Position numbers and translations under genes: made by a program | Part shown: positions 33,006-41,558 of the stretch, one piece after another | Layout: each line of letters begins with the position of its first letter | Numbering within the stretch: position 1 is the first letter of the stretch | The notes under the pieces: model-generated | The model's input: the letters and a program-made list of their open reading frames with translations, nothing else | Database searches by the model: none | What the model was told of the DNA's origin: nothing | From: Lentzea albida | Lineage (GTDB): Bacteria > Actinomycetota > Actinomycetes > Mycobacteriales > Pseudonocardiaceae | Length of the DNA: 64,000 bases | Direction: 5' to 3' | NCBI RefSeq assembly: GCF_900111005.1 | Contig: NZ_FOFV01000002.1 | Location: forward strand, 434,001-498,000

Positions 33006-34820
33006 TCAGCCCCGTGCGGTGAGGAACTCCGAGGGGCGCAGGGCCCTGGCCACGATCCGGGTGTCGCCGAGGGAGCCGTAGAAGCCCTGGCCGTAGCGCA
33101 GGGCGAACTGGGTGGCACCGAGGACGAACGGCCTGCCCTGGGTGGTGATGCCGCGGGACTCCCCGGCCGCGTTGCGGGCGATCTTCGCGCCGTCGACGTA
33201 CGTGGTGGTGCGGCGGCCGTCGTTGACGATCGCGACGTGGGTCCAGCGGCCGACCGGGATGGCGTGGCTCCAGGAGGTGGGGTCGGCGTCGACCGGCACC
33301 GGGTAGACGACGAACTGCAGGAAGCGCTCGCCGGAGACGTTGAGGCTGCACGTCGGTTCGTCGTCGGACCAGCCGCTGTGCTTGCCGGCGTCGCCCGCGC
33401 GGCCCTCCCAGCTCAGCACGCCCATGAAGGCGTGGTCGCCGGTGAACGGGCTGGGGAGCTTCAGGAACGTCTCGATGGTGTAGCCGGACTCGAACTTCTG
33501 GCTGTTGAGCGGGGCGTTGCCGGCGGTGCGCAGGACCGCGCCGCGGTCGGGGGCCTTGCCGCCCGCGAAGGTGAGGCTGGCGTGGGCGGGCTGGGTGTCG
33601 TGGTGGTCGGTGGACCACGTCAGGACGTCGGGCGCGCTCGCGTGCAGGTGCTCGACGGTGAGGTCGTTGCCGTTGCCGGTCAGGTCGCGGGCGACGACAC
33701 CGGGCGCCACGGGACCGGCCGCGGCGGAGGGAAGGCCCTCCCGGTCGAACCGCCAGTACGCGGCGGTGCCGCGGACCAGCACGGCGCGCGCGGGGCGGGA
33801 CGCGGGCAGCGCGGGCGGGGCGAACCCGGCGAAGCGCCGCCGGAAGTCGATCTCGACGGTGAACCTGTCGAGCTCACCGCTGAGCTCGGCCGTCTCGGCC
33901 TCCGGGAGCGTGTCGCGGTGGGTCAGCAGCCACGGCGAGAACGTCTCGACGTCGATCACGTTGCGCGCCAGGTCGAACGAGTAGAAGCGGACCATGCCCG
34001 CGCCGCCGTAGTAGCGCTCCTGGTAGTTCGTGATGTGCAGGTGCACGGGGTTGCCGGCGTCGTTGGTGAGCGTGACCCGGCCCGACGGCCAGTAGTGGCC
34101 GTTGAGCGTCAGGAAGATCTGGTCGTTGCGGCGGATCAGGTTGTCCCACAGGCGTTTCCCGTGCTCGGACAACGCGGCCTCCGGCGAGCCGCCGACGAGG
34201 TCGTGGGTGGTGAGAACGGTGGGCAGGGCGCGGTGTTCGTCGAGAACCCCCTGCGCCCACTGGATTCCCTTGTCCGACACGCGCCAGTCCAGCGCCAGCA
34301 GCAGCCACTGCCGGCCGCCCGCGGTGATGACGTGGAAGCTGTTGTAGCCGCCGGGTGCGAAGCCGCCGAACGTCTTCATCCGCTGGAACCGCTCGGGGCC
34401 GAACACCCGCGAGTACGGCGTGGGGCCGCGCTGGTCGTCGCCGGACACGTCGTGGTTGCCGGCCAGCACGCTGTACGGCACCTGGTTCCCGATGGAGTCG
34501 AAGACCGAGTCGGCGAGCCGCATCTCGCGTTCGGTGCCGTGCTCGGTGACGTCACCGAGGTGAGCCATGAAGACGATGTTCGCCTCGCGGCGCCGTTTCG
34601 CGAGCGACCGCAACGCCTCCCGCACGGGTTCGGGGTCCGAGCCGCCCTCGTCGAGGAGGTACTGCGTGTCGGGCAGCACGGCGATGGTGAACCGCGAGTC
34701 GTCCGCGGCGGGCGCGGCCTGCGCGACCGGTGCTCCGGCCAGCGCGGCCACGGCCGGTGCCGCGAAAGCGGCCTGCAACACCGTGCGGCGCCCCAGCGCG
34801 GGAGTGGCGTTCTCAGTCAT
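33006..34820 (-). CDS. Tat-exported metallophosphoesterase with LamG-like C-terminal domain
   Basis: 604 residues from ATG 34820. A twin-arginine signal (LGRRTVLQAAFAAPAVAALAGAPVAQA, about 9-36) precedes a calcineurin-like phosphoesterase domain (about 42-290) with VLPDTQY, AHLGDVTEHG, AGNHDVSGD, TTHDLVGG and LNGHYWPSG metal-site motifs; the last has Tyr where many relatives have the second His of GHxH. The rest (about 375-604) is a concanavalin-like LamG domain (YTIETFLKLPSPF..., GRWTHVAIVNDGRRTTTYVDG). It is probably a secreted phosphodiesterase or nucleotidase. It stands alone. Confidence 0.88.
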   Translation of the reverse strand: MTENATPALGRRTVLQAAFAAPAVAALAGAPVAQAAPAADDSRFTIAVLPDTQYLLDEGGSDPEPVREALRSLAKRRREANIVFMAHLGDVTEHGTEREMRLADSVFDSIGNQVPYSVLAGNHDVSGDDQRGPTPYSRVFGPERFQRMKTFGGFAPGGYNSFHVITAGGRQWLLLALDWRVSDKGIQWAQGVLDEHRALPTVLTTHDLVGGSPEAALSEHGKRLWDNLIRRNDQIFLTLNGHYWPSGRVTLTNDAGNPVHLHITNYQERYYGGAGMVRFYSFDLARNVIDVETFSPWLLTHRDTLPEAETAELSGELDRFTVEIDFRRRFAGFAPPALPASRPARAVLVRGTAAYWRFDREGLPSAAAGPVAPGVVARDLTGNGNDLTVEHLHASAPDVLTWSTDHHDTQPAHASLTFAGGKAPDRGAVLRTAGNAPLNSQKFESGYTIETFLKLPSPFTGDHAFMGVLSWEGRAGDAGKHSGWSDDEPTCSLNVSGERFLQFVVYPVPVDADPTSWSHAIPVGRWTHVAIVNDGRRTTTYVDGAKIARNAAGESRGITTQGRPFVLGATQFALRYGQGFYGSLGDTRIVARALRPSEFLTARG

Positions 34821-35126
34821 GTCGTCAGCCTGCCGATTCCAAGCGGGCTGGACGTTGAACAACCGCTGCACTCCGCCTGAAGTCTTGGAGCGGGTACCAG
34901 AGCGGCCGAAGGCACGACAAGAGACGTTCCGTTGAACGGAAGAAACGCCCGCCCAATTCACACGAATCGACCACCTTGACGTTCGTGCAAGGATGGCCCG
35001 CAAAAGGAGAAAAGATTACCTGATCCCGCGGTGACCACATCGTCGAATGGCGAAGGTCAGTGCGCCGTTTCGCCGTGCCCGAATATCCGAACAGAGCACC
35101 TATTCCATTTCACGGGAGAAAGTCAC
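34821..35126. other. Divergent intergenic region, promoters only
   Basis: 306 bp between the phosphoesterase and the lipoprotein gene, with locally higher A/T (34930-34985, 35075-35125). GTTCCGTTGAACGG near 34927 contains a short CCGTT/AACGG repeat that could belong to the minus-strand promoter. A 13-codon open frame at 34993-35034 has no usable ribosome binding site. No RNA element is recognised. Confidence 0.5.
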
Positions 35127-36122
35127 ATGTCTGGTAGGCGCCGGATCGCAGGTCTCCTGTCCGCTGCCGCCGTGCTCGCGGCGGCGTCCGGTTGCGGTGC
35201 GCTCGGCGGCGGGCAACCGGCCGCGACCTCCCAGCCCGCCGCAGCCGAGAAGATCTTCATCAAGGTGGGCGTGCTTCCGGTCGTCGACGTGGCGCCCCTG
35301 CACATCGCGATGAGGAACGGGTACTTCAAGGAGGAGGGGCTCGAGGTCGAGACGGTCGTCGTCCAGGGTGGCGCCGCCGCGATCCCCGGACTGGTCCAGG
35401 GCAGCCTCGACATCACCTTCGGCAACTGGGTCTCGTTCATGGCCGCGCAGTCCAAGGAGACCGCGAAGAACGTGGGCGGCATCAAACTGATCTGCGACGG
35501 CTACCAGGCGAAGCCCGGGATGTTCCTGATCCTCGTGAAGGGGAACGGGACCATCAGGTCGATGACGGATCTGGTCGGCAAGACGATTGCGATCAACACT
35601 TTCAACAACATCTCCGAGCTGACCACGAAAGCGGTGCTCGAAGCCAACAACATCGATCCGAAGAAGATCACGCTCAAGGAAATGCCCATGCCCGACATGG
35701 AGGCGGCGATCGAGCGGAACGTCGTCGACGCCGGGTTCATGAGCGAACCGTTCATCACCAGGGCGCAGCGCAACTCCGGCCAGATCGCGATCCTCGACGC
35801 GGCCTCGGGCCCCACCTCCGCCATCCCCATCGCCGGGTACGGCACGACCGGCAAGTTCGTCCAGGAGAACCCGAACACGGTCGCGGCGTTCCAGCGCGCG
35901 ATGACCAGGGGACAGCAGGACGCTTCGAACCGCGCCACCGTCCAGGAGCTCCTGCCGCAGTACGCCGGTGTGGACCGGGACACCGCCAAGCTCGTGAACC
36001 TCGGCCAGTTCCCCACCTCGCTCGACGCCACGCGACTGCAGCGGGTGGCCACCCTGATGCGCACGTACGGGCTGCTGCAGACCGACCTCGACGTCGAGCC
36101 GATGCTGTTCCGGGGCAGGTGA
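35127..36122 (+). CDS. Orphan ABC-type substrate-binding lipoprotein (SsuA/ThiY/NMT1-like)
   Basis: 331 residues from ATG 35127 (GGGAGAA upstream). A lipoprotein signal ends LAAASGC at about Cys23. The mature protein is a type II periplasmic-binding fold of the NMT1/SsuA group: VGVLPVVDVAPLHIAMRNGYFKEEGLEVETVVVQGGAAAIPGLVQGSLDITFGN, then VGKTIAINTFNNISELTTKAVL and VVDAGFMSEPFI. Ligands of this group include alkanesulfonates, nitrate and thiamine precursors; the ligand cannot be chosen here. No permease or ATPase gene is adjacent, so it must pair with a system encoded elsewhere. Confidence 0.88.
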   Translation: MSGRRRIAGLLSAAAVLAAASGCGALGGGQPAATSQPAAAEKIFIKVGVLPVVDVAPLHIAMRNGYFKEEGLEVETVVVQGGAAAIPGLVQGSLDITFGNWVSFMAAQSKETAKNVGGIKLICDGYQAKPGMFLILVKGNGTIRSMTDLVGKTIAINTFNNISELTTKAVLEANNIDPKKITLKEMPMPDMEAAIERNVVDAGFMSEPFITRAQRNSGQIAILDAASGPTSAIPIAGYGTTGKFVQENPNTVAAFQRAMTRGQQDASNRATVQELLPQYAGVDRDTAKLVNLGQFPTSLDATRLQRVATLMRTYGLLQTDLDVEPMLFRGR

Positions 36123-36131
36123 CGGGCGCGG

Positions 36132-38267
36132 TCACCAGCCGGTGGACGCGGCCGCCTTCCACTCGGCCGCGTCCGCCGGCCTCCCGAAGAGGTAGCCCTG
36201 CGCGTACGAGCACCCGGCGTCCCGCAGCCAGTCCGCCTGCTCCGGCGTCTCGATCCCCTCGGCGACCGTCTTCGCGCCCAGCACCTCGGCCAGGGCGATG
36301 ATGCACCGGATCACGCCCTCGGTGCGGCCGTTGCGGCCGAGGGCCCCGGTGAACGAGCGGTCGATCTTCACGACGTCGAACGGGTAGCGCTGCAGGTAGC
36401 TCAGCGAGGAGTAACCGGTGCCGAAGTCGTCGAGCGCCACGCGGATCCCCGCCTCGCGCACGGCCACCAGGCTCCGCATCGCCGGTTCGTCGGCCCAGAC
36501 GCTCTCGGTCACCTCGACGGTCAACCGGTTCGGCGCCAGTCCCGCGGAGGTGATCACCCGGTCCAGCCGCGGCAGGAAGCCGGGGGTCGCGAGTTCGCGC
36601 GTGGAGACGTTCACCGTCACGCCGAGGGACCGTCCTTCGCCGTTCCAGCGCACGGCCTGTCCGCACGCGGCTTCGAGGACCTTCTCGCCGAGCGGCACGA
36701 TGAGGCCGGTCTCCTCGGCGAGGCCGATGAACGCGTCGGGGCCGAGCAGGCCCCTGCCGGGACGCTGCCACCGGACCAGTGCCTCGGCGCTCGTGACCGC
36801 GCTCGTCGCGAGGTCGACGATCGGCTGGTAGTGCACGACGAGCTCGCCGCCGTCGATGGCGGTGCGCAGGTCTGCCTTGTCGCGTTGCCGGGCGAGCGCC
36901 TGCTCCCCCATCTCCCGCCGGAACTGGCGCACCCGGTTGCCGCCGTCCCGCTTCGCGACGTACATCGCGGTGTCGGCGTCCCGGAGCAGGCCGGCCGCGT
37001 CCGCACCGGCCTGCGACACGGCGGCGCCGACGCTCGCCGCGAACGGTTCCGCGGCGCCGTTCAGGCTCTGCAGCACGGACTTCGCGAGCCGCACGGTGTC
37101 CCGCACGTCGAAGCCGGGGGCGAGCACGGCGAACTCGTCACCGCCGAGACGGCCCGCGACGGCCCTGGGAGGCAGCGCGGAACGCACGCGGGCGGCCGCG
37201 GCCTGGAGGTACCGATCGCCCACCTCGTGACCGTCGGCGTCGTTGACGTCCTTGAACCTGTCCAGGTCCACGACGAGCAGCCCGACGACGGTCTCGGCGC
37301 CCATGGCCTCCCGCACGAGGTGCAGGAAGTGCGCCCGGCTGGCCAGCCCGGTCAGCTCGTCGCGTTCCGCCTTGTCGCGCAGCGCCTGCTCCCACTGCCG
37401 GCGTCCGCTCACGTCCACGGCGGCGACGACCGTGTGGTCGGGCCCGGTGTCCTGTTCGACCGGACCGGTGTGGACGGAGAGCACCAGACCGTCGCGCGGC
37501 TCCACCTCGACGGGGTCCACGACGCACCCGTCGCGGCAGCCGACGATGCCGACTCCGTGCGGGCACACCACGGTCCCGGCGTCGTCGCCCCAGCCGAACA
37601 TCTCGCGGGCGCGGGCGTTGTGCAGCCGCGGAGTTCCGTTCTCGTCGAGCAGCGCCAGCCCCACCGGGGTCGCCTCCAGCAACGCCCCGACGGTCCGGCG
37701 CGCGGTCTGCTCCGCCCTGACCGCGCGCACGGTCTCGTGCAGCGCGAAGGTCCCGATCACCAGGCCCAGCAACGGCATCACCGCGGCCATCACCACGTCC
37801 GGATCGACGCGGTCGAGCCGGGACAGCGACAAGCCGAGCCCTCCCGCGTAGCCGCCCAGGCCCACGAGCGACTTCACCGGGTACCGCCAGGGACCTCCGT
37901 GCAACGCGCGCCGCGTCGTCGCGCCGAACAGGAACGCGAGCACCGGCTGCGCGGCGGGCAGGACGAGCACCGCACCGGCCGTGGCGACCCCTTCGACGAC
38001 CGCGACCGCCCAGCCGTCGTACCGCGGCCGCACCCACCACGAGCCCAGCACGAGCAGGACCACCGCGGCCAGGACGACACGGGCGATCCCGTTCCCGGCC
38101 ACGAGCAGATTGCCCACCAATGCGGCGCCGCCCAGCCACGCGAACACATTCGTGAGCAATCGAACCGCGCGCAACGGATCGCGGGGCGCACGACTCCCCG
38201 ACTCGTTCACCCGCCCGATCGCCATCGCACCGGACCCGTGCGCACCCGCCACACCTGTTGCCCCCAT
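36132..38267 (-). CDS. Membrane PAS-GGDEF-EAL cyclic-di-GMP enzyme
   Basis: 711 residues; ATG 38267 is used, but ATG 38225 (MAIGRVNE) is equally possible because neither has a good ribosome binding site. About five to six membrane helices (about 40-190) are followed by a PAS-like domain (about 205-300, ALLEATPVGLALLDENGTPRLHNARAREMFGW). GGDEF (about 305-465) has the intact active motif LGGDEF; EAL (about 475-700) has AEALVRW, NVSTREL, DDFGTGYSSLSYL and AEGIET. Both activities may be functional, so it could make and break c-di-GMP. It converges on the lipoprotein gene with 9 nt between stops. Confidence 0.92.
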   Translation of the reverse strand: MGATGVAGAHGSGAMAIGRVNESGSRAPRDPLRAVRLLTNVFAWLGGAALVGNLLVAGNGIARVVLAAVVLLVLGSWWVRPRYDGWAVAVVEGVATAGAVLVLPAAQPVLAFLFGATTRRALHGGPWRYPVKSLVGLGGYAGGLGLSLSRLDRVDPDVVMAAVMPLLGLVIGTFALHETVRAVRAEQTARRTVGALLEATPVGLALLDENGTPRLHNARAREMFGWGDDAGTVVCPHGVGIVGCRDGCVVDPVEVEPRDGLVLSVHTGPVEQDTGPDHTVVAAVDVSGRRQWEQALRDKAERDELTGLASRAHFLHLVREAMGAETVVGLLVVDLDRFKDVNDADGHEVGDRYLQAAAARVRSALPPRAVAGRLGGDEFAVLAPGFDVRDTVRLAKSVLQSLNGAAEPFAASVGAAVSQAGADAAGLLRDADTAMYVAKRDGGNRVRQFRREMGEQALARQRDKADLRTAIDGGELVVHYQPIVDLATSAVTSAEALVRWQRPGRGLLGPDAFIGLAEETGLIVPLGEKVLEAACGQAVRWNGEGRSLGVTVNVSTRELATPGFLPRLDRVITSAGLAPNRLTVEVTESVWADEPAMRSLVAVREAGIRVALDDFGTGYSSLSYLQRYPFDVVKIDRSFTGALGRNGRTEGVIRCIIALAEVLGAKTVAEGIETPEQADWLRDAGCSYAQGYLFGRPADAAEWKAAASTGW

Positions 38268-38372
38268 GGATTCGAGGTGAATCGGCTGTCCAGCTCAACA
38301 AAGAATGCACTATCTGCCGAAAACCGGTCACGGTACAGCCGCCGATCGGATACCTGGGCCACGAACGAGCCG

Positions 38373-38408
38373 TTGACCGTACAGGTACCAGACAGGTACG
38401 TTCGCTGT
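38373..38408 (+). promoter_or_regulatory. Promoter with embedded operator repeats for the GntR-ADPRH operon
   Basis: TTGACC (38373-38378) and TACGTT (38396-38401) have an ideal 17-nt spacing. A start about 7 nt downstream would coincide with the ATG at 38409, so the mRNA is probably leaderless. ACAGGTAC occurs twice (38381-38388, 38392-38399), 11 bp apart, between and over the -10 box; TACCTG at 38351-38356 is a third, inverted half. These are likely GntR operators. Confidence 0.6.
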
Positions 38409-39143
38409 ATGACCAACGAGGCCGGTGCCGCTCGCGTCCGATCGTCGCTCAAGCGGCAGGAGGTCGCTGACCGGCTGCGGGAGGCGATCAGATCGGGTGA
38501 GCACCCGGCCGGGTCGCTGCTGCCGGGCGAGAACGAGCTGGCGCGCCGGTTCTCCGTCAGCCGCAGCACCATCCGCGGCGCGTTAGAGGGCCTCGCCAGG
38601 GACAACCTGATCGAGACGCAGACCGGGGTCGGGTCGTTCGTCACCTTCGACGGCCGGCAGCTCGACGAGTCGCCGAGCTGGGGTCTCGCGCTCGCGATGA
38701 CCGGCATCCACACCCGCGCCGAGGTCGTCCGGATGGAGCGCGTGGTCGACCCCGACCTGGCGGCCACCGTGGGCGCGGGCTCCATGGAGTTCCTGGCGCT
38801 GGACCGGATCCGCCGCCTCACCGGCGACGGCACCGCCGTGTCGCTGGAACGCAGCCGGGTGCCCGCGGTCGGCGCGGTCGCACGCGTTCCCGAGGACGGG
38901 CTCACCGACGACTCGCTGGCCGAGACGATGGCAGCGGCCGGGCTGGTGCCGGCGCGCGGGGACCAGTGGATCGCGGTCGCGGCCCTCGGCGAGGAGGACG
39001 CGCGGCTGCTCGGGCGGGAGCCGGGTGAGATGTTCCTGCACACGACCCGCATCGCGCGGGACGCGGACGGCGGCTTCGTCGAGAAGGTCGTCAGCTGGCT
39101 CGACCCCGCCCGGTTCCGCCTGCACGTGAGCTTCGGGGGCTGA
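38409..39143 (+). CDS. GntR-family regulator with UTRA (HutC-type) domain
   Basis: 244 residues from ATG 38409. The winged helix (about 15-80) reads VADRLREAIRSGEHPAGSLLPGENELARRFSVSRSTIRGALEGLARDNLIETQTGVGSFV. The UTRA ligand domain (about 90-240) includes FLALDRIRRLTGDGTAVSLERSRVP and the C-terminal VEKVVSWLDPARFRLHVSF. It begins the operon with an ADP-ribosylglycohydrolase (4 nt gap), a permease and a sugar kinase, and probably senses a sugar or nucleoside product. Confidence 0.92.
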   Translation: MTNEAGAARVRSSLKRQEVADRLREAIRSGEHPAGSLLPGENELARRFSVSRSTIRGALEGLARDNLIETQTGVGSFVTFDGRQLDESPSWGLALAMTGIHTRAEVVRMERVVDPDLAATVGAGSMEFLALDRIRRLTGDGTAVSLERSRVPAVGAVARVPEDGLTDDSLAETMAAAGLVPARGDQWIAVAALGEEDARLLGREPGEMFLHTTRIARDADGGFVEKVVSWLDPARFRLHVSFGG

Positions 39144-39147
39144 GCCG

Positions 39148-40143
39148 GTGGACCTCCACGACCGCGCGCTGGCCGCCTTCCGCGGACTGGCGCTGGGGGA
39201 CGCGCTGGGCATGCCCACGCAGTCGATGTCCCGCGCCGAGATCCTCGCCGACCACGGGCCGATCACCGGGCTCGCCGACGCCGGGCCGCGGCAGCGCATC
39301 GCCGCCGGCATGGCCGCCGGGTCGATCACCGACGACACCGAGCAGGCCGTGCTGCTCGCCGAACTGCTCGTCGAGGGCGGCGGCGTCGTCGACCCGGTCG
39401 TGCTGGCGCGGCGGTTGCTGGCCTGGGAGGACCGGATGCGCGAGCGCGGCTCGCTCGACCTGCTCGGCCCGTCCACGAAAGCCGCGCTGGCCCGGCTGCA
39501 GGACGGCGTCCCGGCCGAAGAGGCGGGCAGGACCGGTGCCACGAACGGCGCCGCCATGCGCATCACCCCGGTCGGAATAGCCGTGGACGCGGCCGACCTG
39601 ACGTCCTTTGTGGACGTCGTCGCGCGCACCAGCGCGCCCACGCACAACACGGGCATCGGCATCGCCGCGGCGGCCGCCGTCGGTGCCGCGGTGAGCGCGG
39701 GCGTGGGCGGCGCGAGCCTGCCCGAGGCCGTCGAGGTCGCCGTCGCCGCGGCCGACGAGGGCGGGCGGCGCGGGTACTGGGTGGCCGGTGGCTCTATCGC
39801 GGCCCGCCTGCGCTGGGCGCTCCCCCACCTCGCGTCCCTCGGGGCCGCCGACCGGGAGACGGCGTTGATCGACGTCGTCGGCACGTCCGTGGCGGCCCAG
39901 GAGTCCGTGGTCGCCGCGCTCGCCCTGGCGGCACTGGCCGACGACCCGTGGGACGCGCTCTGCCAGGCCGCGAGTCTCGGTGGGGACACCGACACGATCG
40001 CCGCCATGGCGGGAGCGGTCCTGGGCGCGACGCACGGCGGTTCGGCGTGGCCCGCCGCCGCGGTCGCCACCGTCGAGCAGGTCAACGACCTCGACCTCGC
40101 CCCGCTCGTCAGCAAGCTGCTCGACCTCCGAGGAAGGCCGTAG
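39148..40143 (+). CDS. ADP-ribosylglycohydrolase family protein
   Basis: 331 residues from GTG 39148. It has the metal-site motifs of the DraG/ARH superfamily: FRGLALGDALGMPTQ near the start, GSITDDTEQAVLLAE (about 57-72), APTHNTGIGIAAAAA and the C-terminal AASLGGDTDTIAAMAGAVLGA with the paired Asp. Characterised members remove ADP-ribose from proteins or nucleic acids, but homologues in catabolic operons may cleave N-glycosidic bonds of small ribosides. Being between a GntR regulator, a nucleobase permease and a PfkB kinase favours the small-molecule role here (inference). Confidence 0.9.
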   Translation: MDLHDRALAAFRGLALGDALGMPTQSMSRAEILADHGPITGLADAGPRQRIAAGMAAGSITDDTEQAVLLAELLVEGGGVVDPVVLARRLLAWEDRMRERGSLDLLGPSTKAALARLQDGVPAEEAGRTGATNGAAMRITPVGIAVDAADLTSFVDVVARTSAPTHNTGIGIAAAAAVGAAVSAGVGGASLPEAVEVAVAAADEGGRRGYWVAGGSIAARLRWALPHLASLGAADRETALIDVVGTSVAAQESVVAALALAALADDPWDALCQAASLGGDTDTIAAMAGAVLGATHGGSAWPAAAVATVEQVNDLDLAPLVSKLLDLRGRP

Positions 40144-40181
40144 AGCCGAAGCGTTTCCGTCACCGTCGTCTGGAGACCGTC

Positions 40182-41558
40182 ATGTCCACCACCACCCGCG
40201 GCGCGCTGAGCGCCGTCGAGCAGCGCGGCATCGAGCCCGTGCCCACCGCCGACCGCAACGGCAACCCCCTGCAGCTGTTCTGGGTGTGGTTCGCGGCCAA
40301 CATCTCCATCCTCGGCCTGCCGCTCGGTGCCACGCTGGTCGCGTTCCAGTTCCTCAACGTCTGGCAGGCGCTGGTCGTCGCCGCGGTCGGCGCCGCGGGC
40401 TCGTTCGCGGTGGTCGGCGTCGTCTCGGTGGCCGGGCGGCGCGGCGGGGCACCGAGCATGACGTTGTCCCGCGCGGTCTTCGGCACCCGCGGCAACGCCG
40501 GGCCGACGCTGGTCGCCCTGGCGTCGCGGCTCGGCTGGGAGACGGTCAACACCACCACCGGCGCGTTCGTGCTGCTGTCGCTGTTCACCATCGCGTTCGG
40601 CACGGCGACCGGCGCGAAGTCGGTGCCGGTGCTCACGATCGTCGCGATCCTGGTCTTCGAGCTGTGCACGCTCTTGGTCTCCGGGCTCGGCCACGCGGCG
40701 ATCCTGGTCATCCAGAAGTGGGCGACGTGGATCTTCGGCGCCCTGAACGTGGTCGTCGGCGTCGTGCTCGTGGCCACTGTGGACTGGAACGCCGTCGCGG
40801 CGATGCCCGCGGGCCCGTTCACCGCGGTGCTGGCCGGAATCGGCGTGATCGCGGGCGGCACGGGCATCGGCTGGGCCAACGCGGGCGCGGACATGGCCCG
40901 CTACCAGAAGACGAGCGTGCGGGCGGGCCGCCTGATCAGCGCGAGCGCGGCCGGTGCCGGCATCCCGCTCGTGCTGCTGATCGGCCTCGGCGCGCTGCTC
41001 ACCGCGGGCGACGACTCGCTCGCGTCCGCCTCGGACCCGGTCGCCGCGATCCGCGGGCTGCTGCCGTCGTGGATGGCCGTGCCGTACCTGATCGCCGCGT
41101 TCGGCGGACTGCTGCTGTCGAACCACCTGTCGGTCTACTCGGCCGGGCTCACCACGCTGACGCTGGGCGTGCGGGTGCCGCGGGTGTACGCGGTCGCGTT
41201 GGACGTGACCGTCACGTTCCTCGGCGCGATCTACTTCATGCTGGTGGCCGAGAACTTCTACGGACCGTTCATCAGCTTCATCTCCCTGCTGGCCATCCCG
41301 ATCACGGCGTGGCTCGGCGTCTTCCTGGTCGACATGGTCAAGCGCCGCCACTACGACCCGGCGGGCTTGCTCGACATGACCCGCGGCGGCGCCTACTGGT
41401 ACCGCGGAGGCGTGGAGTGGCGTGCGACCGGGGCCTGGGCCGTCGCCCTCGTCGTGGGTTATGTGTTGCTCGCCAACGGTTTCAGCTCGATCGGCTGGAT
41501 CGTCACGTTCGTCGTCGCGGCGGCGGGCTACTTCGCCCTGGGCGGTGCCCGTGACTGA
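40182..41558 (+). CDS. NCS1/purine-cytosine-type permease
   Basis: 458 residues from ATG 40182 (TGGAGA upstream), about twelve membrane helices. Features of the cytosine permease branch: VEQRGIEPVPTADRNGNPLQLFWVWFAANISILGLPLGA, APSMTLSRAVFGTRGN, IGWANAGADMARYQ, and a cytoplasmic YDPAGLLDMTRGGAYWYRGG near the end. It is distinct in sequence from the permease at 27896-29335. Probable substrate: a nucleobase or nucleoside fed to the adjacent glycohydrolase and kinase. The stop overlaps the start of the kinase gene. Confidence 0.9.
   Translation: MSTTTRGALSAVEQRGIEPVPTADRNGNPLQLFWVWFAANISILGLPLGATLVAFQFLNVWQALVVAAVGAAGSFAVVGVVSVAGRRGGAPSMTLSRAVFGTRGNAGPTLVALASRLGWETVNTTTGAFVLLSLFTIAFGTATGAKSVPVLTIVAILVFELCTLLVSGLGHAAILVIQKWATWIFGALNVVVGVVLVATVDWNAVAAMPAGPFTAVLAGIGVIAGGTGIGWANAGADMARYQKTSVRAGRLISASAAGAGIPLVLLIGLGALLTAGDDSLASASDPVAAIRGLLPSWMAVPYLIAAFGGLLLSNHLSVYSAGLTTLTLGVRVPRVYAVALDVTVTFLGAIYFMLVAENFYGPFISFISLLAIPITAWLGVFLVDMVKRRHYDPAGLLDMTRGGAYWYRGGVEWRATGAWAVALVVGYVLLANGFSSIGWIVTFVVAAAGYFALGGARD

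Noticed and set aside
34993..35034. 13-codon frame upstream of the lipoprotein as a leader peptide
   Set aside because: No spaced ribosome binding site, no terminator after it, and no codon bias toward a single amino acid.
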